Both the position numbers and the translations under genes were made by a program. 64,000 nt of DNA from Conexibacter sp. CPCC 205762 (GTDB lineage: Bacteria; Actinomycetota; Thermoleophilia; Solirubrobacterales; Solirubrobacteraceae). Below the pieces are notes generated by a model that saw only the letters and a program-made list of their open reading frames with translations, ran no database searches and was not told the origin of the DNA. Of the stretch, positions 54,001 through 61,167 are shown in pieces (the first letter of the stretch is position 1; each line of letters starts with the position of its first letter). The DNA lies in contig NZ_JAUTDN010000025.1 in NCBI RefSeq assembly GCF_030646155.1, forward strand, positions 1-64,000, read 5' to 3'.

Positions 54001-54600
54001 TGCGAGGCGGCCCTGGCGCGCATCGGCGCAGATGCCGCGAACCGTGGCGCAACTGACGCAATCGCCGGCGCAGACGCCGCAAACCCCGGCGCAACCGACG
54101 CAACCGCAGGCGCAGACGCCGCAAACCCCGGCGCGATCGCCGCAATCGCCGGCGCAGACGCCGCAAACCCCGGCGCAACTGACGCAATCGCAGGCGCGGA
54201 TGCCGCTTCCGGCCGCCTCGCCCGCACGCGCCTTCAGCTCGAGCTGGGCACGACGCTGCGGACGAGCGGGCAGCGGACGGCCGCGCGCGACAGCCTCCGC
54301 GCCGCGCTCGCCAGCGCCGACGCGTCCGGCGCCGTGCCGCTGGCCGAGCGCGCCCGCCGTGAGCTGGTCGCGAGCGGGCTGCGGCCGCGGCGGGCACAGA
54401 CCGAGGGCGCCGCGGCGCTCACGCCGCGCCAGCGGGAGGTCTGCGAGCTGGCTGCGGCCGGCGTCGCCAACCGCGCGATCGCGCAGCGGCTGTTCCTCAG
54501 CGTCAAGACGGTCGAGACGCACCTCGCCAGCTCGTTCCGCAAGCTCGGCGTCGAGACGCGCGGCCAGCTCGGCGCCGTGCTCGCGACCGCGCCGCGCTGA
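51010..54600 (+). CDS. Large LuxR (LAL/MalT-like) ATPase regulator 3
   Basis: A 1196-residue regulator. A Gly/Ala-rich stretch (residues 38-62) precedes Walker A 'APAGLGKSA' (about 69-77); Walker B is 'PLVLLIDDAHWAD' at about 200. A 57-base repeat array builds residues 332-434 after 'LLTELGHQLAEHG'. The TPR-like middle follows, then the 21-base-family array F (residues 1006-1067) and the C-terminal helix-turn-helix 'LTPRQREVCELAAAGVANRAIAQRLFLSVKTVETHLASSFRKLGV'. GTG at 51010 is the start; no other is close. It is larger than regulators 1 and 2 mainly because of the arrays. Effector and targets are unknown. Confidence 0.88.
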   Translation: MSRATPSAPPLPAAPPRALLVERAHELEAIAAAVGRVCGGGFADFAGGAGLASGSGFAGGAGGVVTLTAPAGLGKSALLDHAAALATAGGCQVRRATPSPLERHFPFGAVRELLEAPLRAAEPAERRALLDGAAALAGRLLLEGAAPGADATTAVAHSVARLCAGLAERPAPGAPPADAVALATGPTLALGDAARPAPLVLLIDDAHWADRCSLEVLCHLARRAADIPLLLIVAARGDDPEAPADLLGLLAHEAGAAALRPQPLSLRAGVRLLRGRLAPAAPLDLCRRCHAAAAGNPWLLTELGHQLAEHGPAALDPAEPHPADTRLPAADAPRAASAPHFADARRPTADAPRAASAPHFADARRPTADAPRAASAPHFADARRPTADAPRAASAPHFADARRPTADAPRAASAPHFADARRPTADAPRAASAPVRERARAAVRRRLAALPPSARLLAAVLAVAGDGLPLTLAGRVAEIDGAALGPARDALLSAGLLTPAADRLAHGLVATAIADELPRSERERLHRAAADVLLADGAPADRVAGHLLRTRPTGDSVVSTLLRGAAERAWRQGAPHTAVAYLRRALEERAPGDERARLLALLATCSFDAGLPDSRARLREALRASGDRAERHDVLRRLAALSLVDAGDRELERLLAREQASARDDGERLQLELIALDALVNVPERQPERARRLRALVPVADAALANAPAAASPAALVAGPASGRAGAARPAADTLSQRLLLAHRAWLAVERGSEPAEACARLALAALEGGELRARARRDGAFHLCVRTLLLCDRLDDAAGAITLLEADAEALGSSRLHAAAAWFAAELALRAGKLEAAERQARLVLELLGSRPDAFTRGAVELLLHALTERGRLAEGRELLTEHGLDGDLGDGIGEAGILHARARHALAGGEIVRAHADALAAGRLRIAHGRDNPTWSSWRSTAALALAQLGRRDEAAALAEAELLRAERFGAPAAILIAAHAAAVAEPDDPRRITRCEAALARIGADAANRGATDAIAGADAANPGATDATAGADAANPGAIAAIAGADAANPGATDAIAGADAASGRLARTRLQLELGTTLRTSGQRTAARDSLRAALASADASGAVPLAERARRELVASGLRPRRAQTEGAAALTPRQREVCELAAAGVANRAIAQRLFLSVKTVETHLASSFRKLGVETRGQLGAVLATAPR
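52003..52310 (+). repeat. In-frame 57-base tandem repeat in LuxR gene 3
   Basis: Five full 57-base units and a partial sixth, each beginning GCCCCACGCGCGGCGAGC and nearly identical, encode 19-residue copies containing 'APRAASAPHFADARRPTAD'. The fifth has one C-to-G change. A diverged copy precedes the array ('PHPADTRLPAAD'). Near identity implies recent expansion or gene-conversion upkeep. Confidence 0.93.
54025..54210 (+). repeat. Dispersed 21-base repeat family, array F (LuxR gene 3)
   Basis: Eight 21-base units and a partial ninth, alternating GGCGCAACTGACGCAATC-type and GGCGCAGACGCCGCAAAC-type, so the higher-order period is 42 bases. They read G-A-T-D-A-I-A and G-A-D-A-A-N-P. The phase is the same as arrays A-E. 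It sits between 'CEAALARI' and 'ASGRLARTRLQLELG', two helices of the TPR region. Confidence 0.92.
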
Positions 54601-54623
54601 GCCACCACGCCCGCCGCCGCCTC

Positions 54624-54649
54624 GCGCGCGCCGATCCGGCGGCGCGCGC
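54624..54649. terminator. Hairpin between convergent LuxR gene 3 and DUF4242 gene
   Basis: GCGCGCGCCG pairs with CGGCGCGCGC as a ten-base stem around a six-base loop, in the 73-base gap between two converging stop codons. No T-tract. It is placed to stop transcription from both sides. Confidence 0.5.
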
Positions 54650-54673
54650 CGCGCCGATCCCGGCGCGCCCTCC

Positions 54674-54982
54674 CTACTGCGGCTGCGGCTGCGGATCCGG
54701 CCGCACGATCACGGTGTCGAGCAGCGGCAGGATCTCCGTCACCGGCAGCTGCGCCTCCGCGGCGTGGCGGCGGATCGCCTCCTGGCTGGTCGCCTCGTAG
54801 ATGCAGACGGTGCCGACGGTCGCGTCGGCCTCGTCGAGCACATAGCTGCGGATCCAGCGGACGTCGTCGGGCATCTGCTCGTCCGCGACGGCCGCCGAGC
54901 GCGCGCCGGCCGTCTGCAGGTCCGCGAGCGAGGCGAAGCCGCCGCGGCGCAGGATCACGTACTGCTGCATCAGGGTCTCCAT
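54674..54982 (-). CDS. DUF4242 (ferredoxin-fold) protein
   Basis: A 102-residue protein with the DUF4242 pattern: 'QQYVILRRGGFASLADLQTAGARSA' then 'DDVRWIRSYVLDEADATVGTVCIYEATSQEAIRRHAAEAQLPVTEILPLLD'. The family has a ferredoxin-like fold, with members reported to bind nickel; no enzymatic role is established. AGGAGG five bases before ATG 54982 fixes the start. It precedes the TolB-like gene at 55016 by location but follows its direction: it is read downstream of that gene, 33 bases after its end, and may be cotranscribed. Confidence 0.75.
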   Translation of the reverse strand: METLMQQYVILRRGGFASLADLQTAGARSAAVADEQMPDDVRWIRSYVLDEADATVGTVCIYEATSQEAIRRHAAEAQLPVTEILPLLDTVIVRPDPQPQPQ

Positions 54983-55015
54983 CGGGTCCTCCTGTGGTGG
55001 TGGTCGAGACAGCGG

Positions 55016-58000
55016 TCAGCGCGCTGCGCGCACGACCGTGAAGGCGAGCCGCACCGGCCGCGAGCTGTTGCCGGCGCGGTCGCGCGCGACGAGCCGCAGG
55101 CGGTAGGCGCCGGGTGCGAGCGCACGTCTGCCGCCGCGGCCGTAGCGACCGCTGAACGCGAGCGAGCGCGCGCCGGCCCGCAACGACGCCGTCAGCGGCG
55201 TGGCGACCGTCACCACGCGCGTGCAGCGCTTGCGCTTCGCCGCGCCCCGTCTGGAGCCGCCTCTGCGCGCCGCGCCCGCCGCGCTCACCGCGCCGCGTGA
55301 CGAGCGCGCAGGTCTCCCAGCTCTGCGGGCCGCGACGCAGCGTCTCCCCCGCCGCTCCCCCGGCAGCGTCCGCTCGACCGCGCCCGTCACCCGCGCCGCC
55401 TCCGACAGGCGGAACGCGATCTTCGTCCCGGCGGGGACAGCGCGCCGCCGCGCGCGAGACGCGGCGGCGCGACGGTGCCCCTTCGCGGGCCGTACGACCG
55501 CGAAGCTTCTGTGGCTCAGCCGCGCGCGCGTGATCCGCGGCGCGGTCCGGTCGCGCGCGGCGGCGACCGGCGGCACGGCGCCGTCCCCGCCTCCTCCGCC
55601 GCCAGGAATGTCCCCGGCGGACCCTGTGCAGCGGAGGTAGGCGTGGACGTAGTCGGGGCCGTAACCGCCCCCAAGATCTCCCGACGCCGAGTCGAACGCG
55701 ACGCAGCGCCCGTCGCCGCTGGCGCTGGCGTAGCGGACGCCGGCACGCGACGGCCCGCCGCCGGCGGCGACCGACATCAGCGTCGTGGCGCCGGTCGCGA
55801 GGTCGCGCAGGTAGGCCTGGTAGCCGAGGAAGCGCGGGCTGTCGCCGGCCGCGGCGAGGAAGGCGAGCTGGCTGCCGTCGGCGTCGAGCGAGGGCGCGAT
55901 GCCGTCGAACGCGGGCGGTCCCGCGCCGTCGGTCACGCTCGCCAGCGTCGTCGTCGCGGCCGCGAGGTCGCGCACGAACACCTGCCCGCCGCGGTCGGCC
56001 GGCATCCCCCAGCCGAACGCGACGTCGAGCTGGTAGAAGGCGATTCGCGTGCCGTCGCCGCTGAGCGACGGCATGCTCGCGAGCGCGTGTCTCGGATCGC
56101 CGTCCTGCGGCACCGACACCCATGTCGTCGTGCCGGCGGCGACGTCGCGCACGTAGACCTGGGGATCCTCCGTCCCGGGCGCGCCGAGGTTGCGCGCGTC
56201 CGACACGAACGCGACGCGGCTGCCGTCGCGGCTCAGCTCGACGTCCGTGGCGTCGCCGCTGCCGGGCAGCCCGCTGCCGGGCGCGCGATCGACCAGCGTC
56301 GTGCGACCGCTGTCGAGATCGACGAGGTAGACGTGCGTGTAGATGTCGGCGGGCGCCTCTGGCGGCCCTGGGCCGACCGCGCGGTAGGCGAGGTGGCGGC
56401 CGTCGCCGGAGAGGACCGCGTCGACGACGCCGCCCGGCAGCGGCACACCCAGCGTGGTGCGGTCGGCGAGCGTCGTGACGCCGCTGTCGAGGTCGCGCAC
56501 GTAGGCGTGGGAGATGCCGCCTCTCGTCGGCGAGTCGGGCACGAGGTCGTGCGCGCTGCTGAGGAAGGCGACGCGCCGGCCGGCGCCGTCGATCGTCGCG
56601 AGGCGCGACGTTCCGAGCGCCGGTCTGCCACCGAGCGAGCGGCTGACGAGCGTCGTCTCGCCGCTGACGGCGTCGCGCAGCAGCACCTGCGACGAGCGGT
56701 AGCCGAGCACGACGAGCTGCGGCTCCGCGACCGCCCCGAATGCCGCCGCCCGCGACGAGAAGACGACACGGCTGCCGTCGTCGCTGACGGCGTGGTGCGT
56801 GCGCAGCGCGGCGTCGCCGGCCTCGTCGGGCAGCGGCGGCGGGCTCGACGGGCGCGAGCGCAGCACGTCACGCCCCTGCGGCGGCGCGGAGCCGGCCGGC
56901 AGCCGCTCGTAGACCTGCCGCGCGAGCGCGTCGCCGCCGGGCAGGTCCTCGGCCGCCTCGGCGAAGACGACGACGCTGCCGTCGACGGCGGCGGCGCCGG
57001 GCGCCACGTGGCCGTCGCCGGTCCCGGTCGTCAGCATCTGGACGTGACCGGGCTGGCCGAACTCGGCGGGCTTGACCGAGTAGAGGTCGTCGAGGCCGTT
57101 GAGGTCGCGGTCGTGGTCGAGCGTCCCGCTGCTGACGAAGTCGAGCCGCGGCGACGCCGCGTCGGCGGCGGCGACCGGCTCGAAGGAGAGCCCGTAGTCG
57201 ATCCCGTCGCGCCCGTCCGGGCCCGGAACGTCGACGCGTATCTGGTCGCCTCTGACGCCGAGCGCGCGGGCGAAGACCTGATCCGAGGGGCCGATCCAGG
57301 CGAGCCATCTGTCGTTGCCGGCGAGCGCGACCGCGTAGGCGCGGCCGCTCGTCGCCCGTCCCGGGATCGGGATCCCCTGCGCTCTGCGGCTGCCCTCGAC
57401 GTAGACCTCGTCGAGACCGTCGTGCTCGTTCGGGTCGCGCGCGTAGTCGCCGATCCAGGCGACCACGTCGCCGTCGAAGTCGATCGCCGGCCGCGCGTTC
57501 GTCTTGACGCTGCCGACCGCTCTGTTGTCGGAGTCGACGTCGAGCCGCGTCGTGCGGCCGTCGTCGAGGTCGCGCACGTAGACGTCCTGGGCTCTGCCGG
57601 CGCCGGCGGCGGTCTGCAGCGGCGCCGTCGTGGTGAAGGCGACGTGGCGGCCGTTGCCCGACAGCGCGGGGGCGCCGACGACGGCCGGCGCGCCGCCGGC
57701 GCCGTCGGCGCGCGTCGCCAGCTCGAGCGTGCCGCTGGAGAGCTGCTTGACGTAGAAGCCCGGGGCGAGGCCGGTGACCGCGCCCGCCGGGGTCGTGAGC
57801 ATGAAGCCGACGCGGTCGCCGTCGGCGCTGACCTCCGCGCCGTCGGCCTGCAGCCCGAGTCCGAGCTGCGACCCGTCGGCGCCGACGTCGACCTGCGCCA
57901 GCGCGCCGGTCTGGCGGTCGAGCCGGTAGACGTGGACGCCGCTGTCGTCGTCGCCCTGCAGGAGGCTGTCGGAGGAGGAGCTGAAGACGAGCCAGCGGCC

Positions 58001-58183
58001 GTCGGCGGAGAGCGGCTGCGTCGAGAGCGAGGCACGGCCGGCGCCGTCCCACGGCAGCGGCGCGGCGCCCGTCGGGCGGTCGAGCAGGAAGGTCTGGCCG
58101 CCCGACGGGGCAGCGGCTGCCGGCGCCGCCGTGACGAGAGACACGGCGGCGCCGAGCAGGGCGAGAAGGCGGGTGCGCGGCAT
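55016..58183 (-). CDS. Secreted TolB/WD40-like beta-propeller protein, paralogue 2
   Basis: A 1055-residue exported paralogue of the protein at 41104. Signal peptide 'PRTRLLALLGAAVSLVTAAPAAAA'. Repeated blades such as 'LSADGRWLVFSSSSDSLLQGDD', 'LSGNGRHVAFTTTAPLQTAAG.. DVYVRDLDDGRTTRLD' and 'LDADGSQLAFLAAAGD' run to about residue 880. The C-terminal basic domain has 'IAFRLSEAARVTGAVER', Cys pair 'GRRCVAA'/'RKRCTRV' and ends 'LAPGAYRLRLVARDRAGNSSRPVRLAFTVV'. ATG at 58183 is the signal-peptide start. AGA codons are common. Upstream is copy 3 of the conserved element. Function is unknown. Confidence 0.75.
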   Translation of the reverse strand: MPRTRLLALLGAAVSLVTAAPAAAAPSGGQTFLLDRPTGAAPLPWDGAGRASLSTQPLSADGRWLVFSSSSDSLLQGDDDSGVHVYRLDRQTGALAQVDVGADGSQLGLGLQADGAEVSADGDRVGFMLTTPAGAVTGLAPGFYVKQLSSGTLELATRADGAGGAPAVVGAPALSGNGRHVAFTTTAPLQTAAGAGRAQDVYVRDLDDGRTTRLDVDSDNRAVGSVKTNARPAIDFDGDVVAWIGDYARDPNEHDGLDEVYVEGSRRAQGIPIPGRATSGRAYAVALAGNDRWLAWIGPSDQVFARALGVRGDQIRVDVPGPDGRDGIDYGLSFEPVAAADAASPRLDFVSSGTLDHDRDLNGLDDLYSVKPAEFGQPGHVQMLTTGTGDGHVAPGAAAVDGSVVVFAEAAEDLPGGDALARQVYERLPAGSAPPQGRDVLRSRPSSPPPLPDEAGDAALRTHHAVSDDGSRVVFSSRAAAFGAVAEPQLVVLGYRSSQVLLRDAVSGETTLVSRSLGGRPALGTSRLATIDGAGRRVAFLSSAHDLVPDSPTRGGISHAYVRDLDSGVTTLADRTTLGVPLPGGVVDAVLSGDGRHLAYRAVGPGPPEAPADIYTHVYLVDLDSGRTTLVDRAPGSGLPGSGDATDVELSRDGSRVAFVSDARNLGAPGTEDPQVYVRDVAAGTTTWVSVPQDGDPRHALASMPSLSGDGTRIAFYQLDVAFGWGMPADRGGQVFVRDLAAATTTLASVTDGAGPPAFDGIAPSLDADGSQLAFLAAAGDSPRFLGYQAYLRDLATGATTLMSVAAGGGPSRAGVRYASASGDGRCVAFDSASGDLGGGYGPDYVHAYLRCTGSAGDIPGGGGGGDGAVPPVAAARDRTAPRITRARLSHRSFAVVRPAKGHRRAAASRARRRAVPAGTKIAFRLSEAARVTGAVERTLPGERRGRRCVAARRAGRPARSSRGAVSAAGAARRGGSRRGAAKRKRCTRVVTVATPLTASLRAGARSLAFSGRYGRGGRRALAPGAYRLRLVARDRAGNSSRPVRLAFTVVRAAR

Positions 58184-58214
58184 CGGCCTCACTCTCCCGC
58201 CCGCCCCCGCCCCC

Positions 58215-58241
58215 GGCAATCGGTGCGCGACCCTGAACTTT
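58215..58241. promoter_or_regulatory. Conserved intergenic element, copy 3
   Basis: Plus strand GGCAATCGGTGCGCGACC then CTGAACTTT. It aligns with copy 1 (GGCAATCGG, same spacer length, CTGGACTTT) and also lies just upstream of a TolB-like gene, at nearly the same distance from its start codon. Likely a promoter or regulator site shared by the two propeller genes. Confidence 0.45.
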
Positions 58242-58295
58242 GAGCATCCGCCCTTCAGGACACCAACTCGACTGGTAATGTCGGCTTTAACCTAG

Positions 58296-58757
58296 GCTGA
58301 CGGGATCGACGGCGCATCCGACAGAGACGACGCCCACCGGAGCGCGCCCGCGGAGGCGCGCCGCCGCTCGCCCGAGGCCGGCCTGCTGCTGATCGTCTGG
58401 GGCCTGCTGCTGGCCGGGCTCGGCACCGTCGCGCTGCCGGCGACGACGATCGCGGCCGGCGGCGCGCGGCTGCACGGGCAGACGCTGCTGGAGGCCGGCC
58501 CCGGCTACTGGGTGCTGGTCGGGCTCGCCGCCGTCGCGCTGCTGACCGGCGAGTGGTGGCTGCGCCGCAACCGCACCGCGCTCGCGATCGCCGCCGCGGG
58601 CGTCGCCGCGCTGGGCGCGAGCCCGCTGCTGGCCTGGCGGCTGACCGCCACGACGCTGCTCCCCAGCCGCCCCGCCGGCGGCCTGCTCGCGCTCGCCTCC
58701 GGCGGCGTCGCGGTCGCGCTCGGCGGGATGCTGCTGCGCCGCGCCGCCGCCCGCTGA
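58296..58757 (+). CDS. Small multi-pass membrane protein, start uncertain
   Basis: An open frame from 58296 encodes about 150 residues with four hydrophobic segments: 'AGLLLIVWGLLLAGLGTVAL', 'GYWVLVGLAAVALLTGEWWL', 'ALAIAAAGVAALGASPLLAW' and 'GLLALASGGVAVALGGMLL'. No ATG, GTG or TTG occurs in frame before GTG 58512, which would delete the first membrane helix. The helix-loop pattern is coherent from the beginning, so initiation at a non-canonical codon near 58302 (ATC after GACGGG) or a sequencing error is possible. TAGGCT at 58293 resembles a -10. I recognise no family. Confidence 0.5.
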   Translation, partial: ADGIDGASDRDDAHRSAPAEARRRSPEAGLLLIVWGLLLAGLGTVALPATTIAAGGARLHGQTLLEAGPGYWVLVGLAAVALLTGEWWLRRNRTALAIAAAGVAALGASPLLAWRLTATTLLPSRPAGGLLALASGGVAVALGGMLLRRAAAR

Positions 58758-58866
58758 GCCGCTGCGCCGTCGCACCGTCGCGCCACCGCGCCACCGGCAC
58801 TCGCCGCCGCCGCGATAACTCCCCCGCCCCATCCTCGTCGCCCGCGTCTGCTATTCCGTACGGGAC

Positions 58867-59595
58867 GTGCGTTCGACACTGACGATCGCCCATCGCGGCG
58901 GCCTCTCGGCCGCGCCGGAGAACTCGCTGGAGGCGTTCGAGCACGCGATCGCGATCGGCGCGGAGATGATCGAGCTGGACGTCCGCCGCAGCGCCGACGG
59001 CGTGCTGATCGTCCACCACGATCCGCACGTAGCCGGCATCCCGACCGCCTCGCTCTGCGCCGCCGACATCGCGCTGCGACTCGGCCGCAGACCGCCGACG
59101 CTCGCAGAGGCGCTCGACCTCGCGCGCGGCCGCATCGCGGTCGACGTCGAGCTGAAGGAGGACGGCTGCAGCGAGCAGGCGCTCGCGCAGATCCGCGACC
59201 GCCGGCTCGGCCCCGAGGAGGTCGTGCTGACCTCCTTCCGCGACGCCGTCGTGCGCGACTGCCGCCAGCTCGCGCCCGAGCTGCGCGCCGGCCTGCTGCT
59301 CGGCGCGCGCACCGACAGACCGGGCGCGGCCGGCGTCTCGGAGCTGGTGCTGCCGGCGGCGCGGCTGCAGCGGGCCGACGCGAGCTTCGCCGCCCCGCAC
59401 GTCGCGCTGACGCGACTGGGCGTGCTGAAGCAGATCGCGGCGATCGGGCTGCCGTCGGTCGTCTGGACCGTCAACAGCCCGCGCACCCTCGACGCGCTCT
59501 ACGACGACGACCGCGTCGAGGGGATCATCACCGACCGGCCGGAACTGGCGCTGGCAGTTCGCTCCGAGCGCGCCCGCGCGTCCAGGGCAGCCTGA
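58867..59595 (+). CDS. Glycerophosphodiester phosphodiesterase
   Basis: A 242-residue cytoplasmic GDPD enzyme hydrolysing glycerophosphodiesters to glycerol-3-phosphate and an alcohol such as choline. Catalytic features are present: 'IAHRGGLSAAPENSLEAFEHAI' (His, Arg, Glu), 'MIELDVRRSADGVLIVHHDPHVAG' (Glu, Asp, second His), 'IAVDVELKED' and 'VVWTVNSPRTLDALYDDDRVEGIITDRPEL'. GTG at 58867 is the start. Its 3' end overlaps the convergent Opu-type permease gene by 68 bases. Choline released by this enzyme would fit the betaine/choline theme of the next genes. Confidence 0.9.
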   Translation: MRSTLTIAHRGGLSAAPENSLEAFEHAIAIGAEMIELDVRRSADGVLIVHHDPHVAGIPTASLCAADIALRLGRRPPTLAEALDLARGRIAVDVELKEDGCSEQALAQIRDRRLGPEEVVLTSFRDAVVRDCRQLAPELRAGLLLGARTDRPGAAGVSELVLPAARLQRADASFAAPHVALTRLGVLKQIAAIGLPSVVWTVNSPRTLDALYDDDRVEGIITDRPELALAVRSERARASRAA

Positions 59596-60424
59596 GCGGG
59601 CGCGGCCGCGGCGCCGCCAGCGCGCCGGTCACGCGATCGAGGTAGATCGCGAGGATCACGACCGCGAGGCCGCCCTCGAAGCCGGCGCCGATGTCGAGCT
59701 GGGTGACGGCGCCGGTGACGATCGCGCCGAGCCCTTCCGCCCCGGCCAGGCCGGCGACGACGACCATCGACAGCGCCAGCATGATCACCTGGTTGACGCC
59801 GGCCATGATCGAGGGCAGCGCGAGCGGCAGCTGCACGTCGCGCAGCACCCGCCGCGGCGGCGCGCCGAACGCCTGCGCCGCCTCGACCACCTCGGCGTCG
59901 ACCTGGCGGATCCCCAGCTCGGTCAGCCGCACGGCCGGGGCGAGCGCGAACACGGCCGTCGCGACGACGCCCGGCACGACGCCGACGCCGAAGAAGAAGA
60001 CGGCCGGGATCAGGTACACGAACGGCGGCGTCGTCTGCATCAGGTCCAGCAGCGGCCGCACGAGGATCGAGACGAGCCGGTGGCGCGCCGCCCAGATCCC
60101 CAGCGGCACGCCGACGAGCACCGCCACGACGGTCGCGACGAGCACGACCGCGAGCGACTGCATCGTCTCGGTCCACAGCTCCATCGAGTCGATCAGCGCG
60201 AACGCGAGGAAGGCGAAGGCGGCGATCCCCCAGCGCCGCAGCGCGAGCGGGATCAGCGTCAGGAGCGCGATCACGACGAGCGCCGGCGGCCCGGTCAGGA
60301 CGTCCTCGATCCAGCCGACGACGTCGGTCGAGACGGTCGCGATCGCGTCGAACAGCCAGCCGAAGTTGTCGAGCAGCCACGCGACGACGTCGTTCGCCGG
60401 TCCGGCGAGGTCGATCTTCGGCAT
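59528..60424 (-). CDS. Glycine betaine/choline-type ABC permease (OpuAB/ProW-like)
   Basis: A 298-residue permease. Hydrophilic start, then membrane helices and the family core 'LAVVLVATVVAVLVGVPLGIWAARH', 'LLDLMQTTPPFVYLIPAVFFFGVGVVPGVVATAVFALAPAVRLTELGIRQVDAEVVEAAQAFGAPPRRVLRDVQLPLALPSIMAGVNQVIMLALSMVVVAGLAG'. The 'MQT.P.F.YLIP...FFG' and 'E.A.AFG' motifs are diagnostic. It starts at 60424, overlapping the ATPase stop by one base (TGATG). Its stop lies inside the convergent GDPD gene. Confidence 0.9.
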   Translation of the reverse strand: MPKIDLAGPANDVVAWLLDNFGWLFDAIATVSTDVVGWIEDVLTGPPALVVIALLTLIPLALRRWGIAAFAFLAFALIDSMELWTETMQSLAVVLVATVVAVLVGVPLGIWAARHRLVSILVRPLLDLMQTTPPFVYLIPAVFFFGVGVVPGVVATAVFALAPAVRLTELGIRQVDAEVVEAAQAFGAPPRRVLRDVQLPLALPSIMAGVNQVIMLALSMVVVAGLAGAEGLGAIVTGAVTQLDIGAGFEGGLAVVILAIYLDRVTGALAAPRPRPLRLPWTRGRARSELPAPVPAGR

Positions 60425-61167
60425 CAGACCGTCACCCCGCGCTCGGCCGCGACGAAGCGCGCGACGTAGTCGTCGGCCGGCGACTCGAGGATCTCGGCGG
60501 CGCTGCCGGTCTGCGCGACGCGGCCGTCGCCGAGCAGCGTGATGCGGTCGCCGAGCCGCACCGCCTCGCTCAGGTCGTGCGTGACGAAGACGATCGTGCG
60601 GTCGATCTCGTCGCGCAGGCGCAGCAGCAGGTCCTGCATCTCGCGGCGGATCAGCGGGTCCAGCGCGGAGAACGGCTCGTCCATCAGCAGCACGTCGGCC
60701 TCGGTCGCGAGCGCGCGCGCCAGCCCGACGCGCTGCTTCATCCCGCCCGACAGCTCGGCCGGGCGCTTGTCGCCCCACTCGCCGAGCCCGACCTGCTCCA
60801 GCGCCCGCTGGGCGGCCGCGCGCCGCTCGCGCCGCGGCAGCCCGCGGATCTCCAGCCCGTAGCCGGCGTTGTCGCGCACGCTCTTGTGCGGCAGCAGCGC
60901 GAAGTGCTGGAAGACCATCGCGATCCGCCGGTTGCGCACCTCGCGCAGCTCGGCGGCGCTCAACGCGGCGAGGTCGCGCCCGTCGAGCGAGACCGTGCCG
61001 GCGGTCGGCTCGACGAGCCGGTTGAGCATCCGCAGCACGGTCGACTTGCCCGAGCCGGAGAGCCCCATCAGCACGTACAGCTCGCCCCTGCGAACGGTCA
61101 GCGAGACATCCCGGACGGCGACGGTGCCGCCCGGGTAGGTCTTCGCGAGCGAGACGGCTTCGATCAC
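60424..61167 (-). CDS. Glycine betaine/choline-type ABC ATPase (OpuAA-like, no CBS domains)
   Basis: A 247-residue ATPase: Walker A 'GLSGSGKST', Q-loop 'MVFQHFALLPHKSVRDNAGYGLEIRG', signature 'LSGGMKQRVGLARAL', Walker B 'VLLMDEPFSALDPLIRREMQ' and H-loop 'VTHD'. The 'HFALLPH.SV..N..YGLE' motif is typical of proline/betaine transporters. It lacks the C-terminal CBS pair of OpuAA/ProV, so osmotic gating by that domain is absent. GTG at 61167 overlaps the binding-protein stop (GTGA). Confidence 0.9.
   Translation of the reverse strand: MIEAVSLAKTYPGGTVAVRDVSLTVRRGELYVLMGLSGSGKSTVLRMLNRLVEPTAGTVSLDGRDLAALSAAELREVRNRRIAMVFQHFALLPHKSVRDNAGYGLEIRGLPRRERRAAAQRALEQVGLGEWGDKRPAELSGGMKQRVGLARALATEADVLLMDEPFSALDPLIRREMQDLLLRLRDEIDRTIVFVTHDLSEAVRLGDRITLLGDGRVAQTGSAAEILESPADDYVARFVAAERGVTV

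Noticed and set aside
58255..59400. Long minus-strand frame opposite the membrane protein and GDPD genes
   Set aside because: The plus strand encodes a GDPD with all catalytic residues; the minus frame has no recognisable motif.
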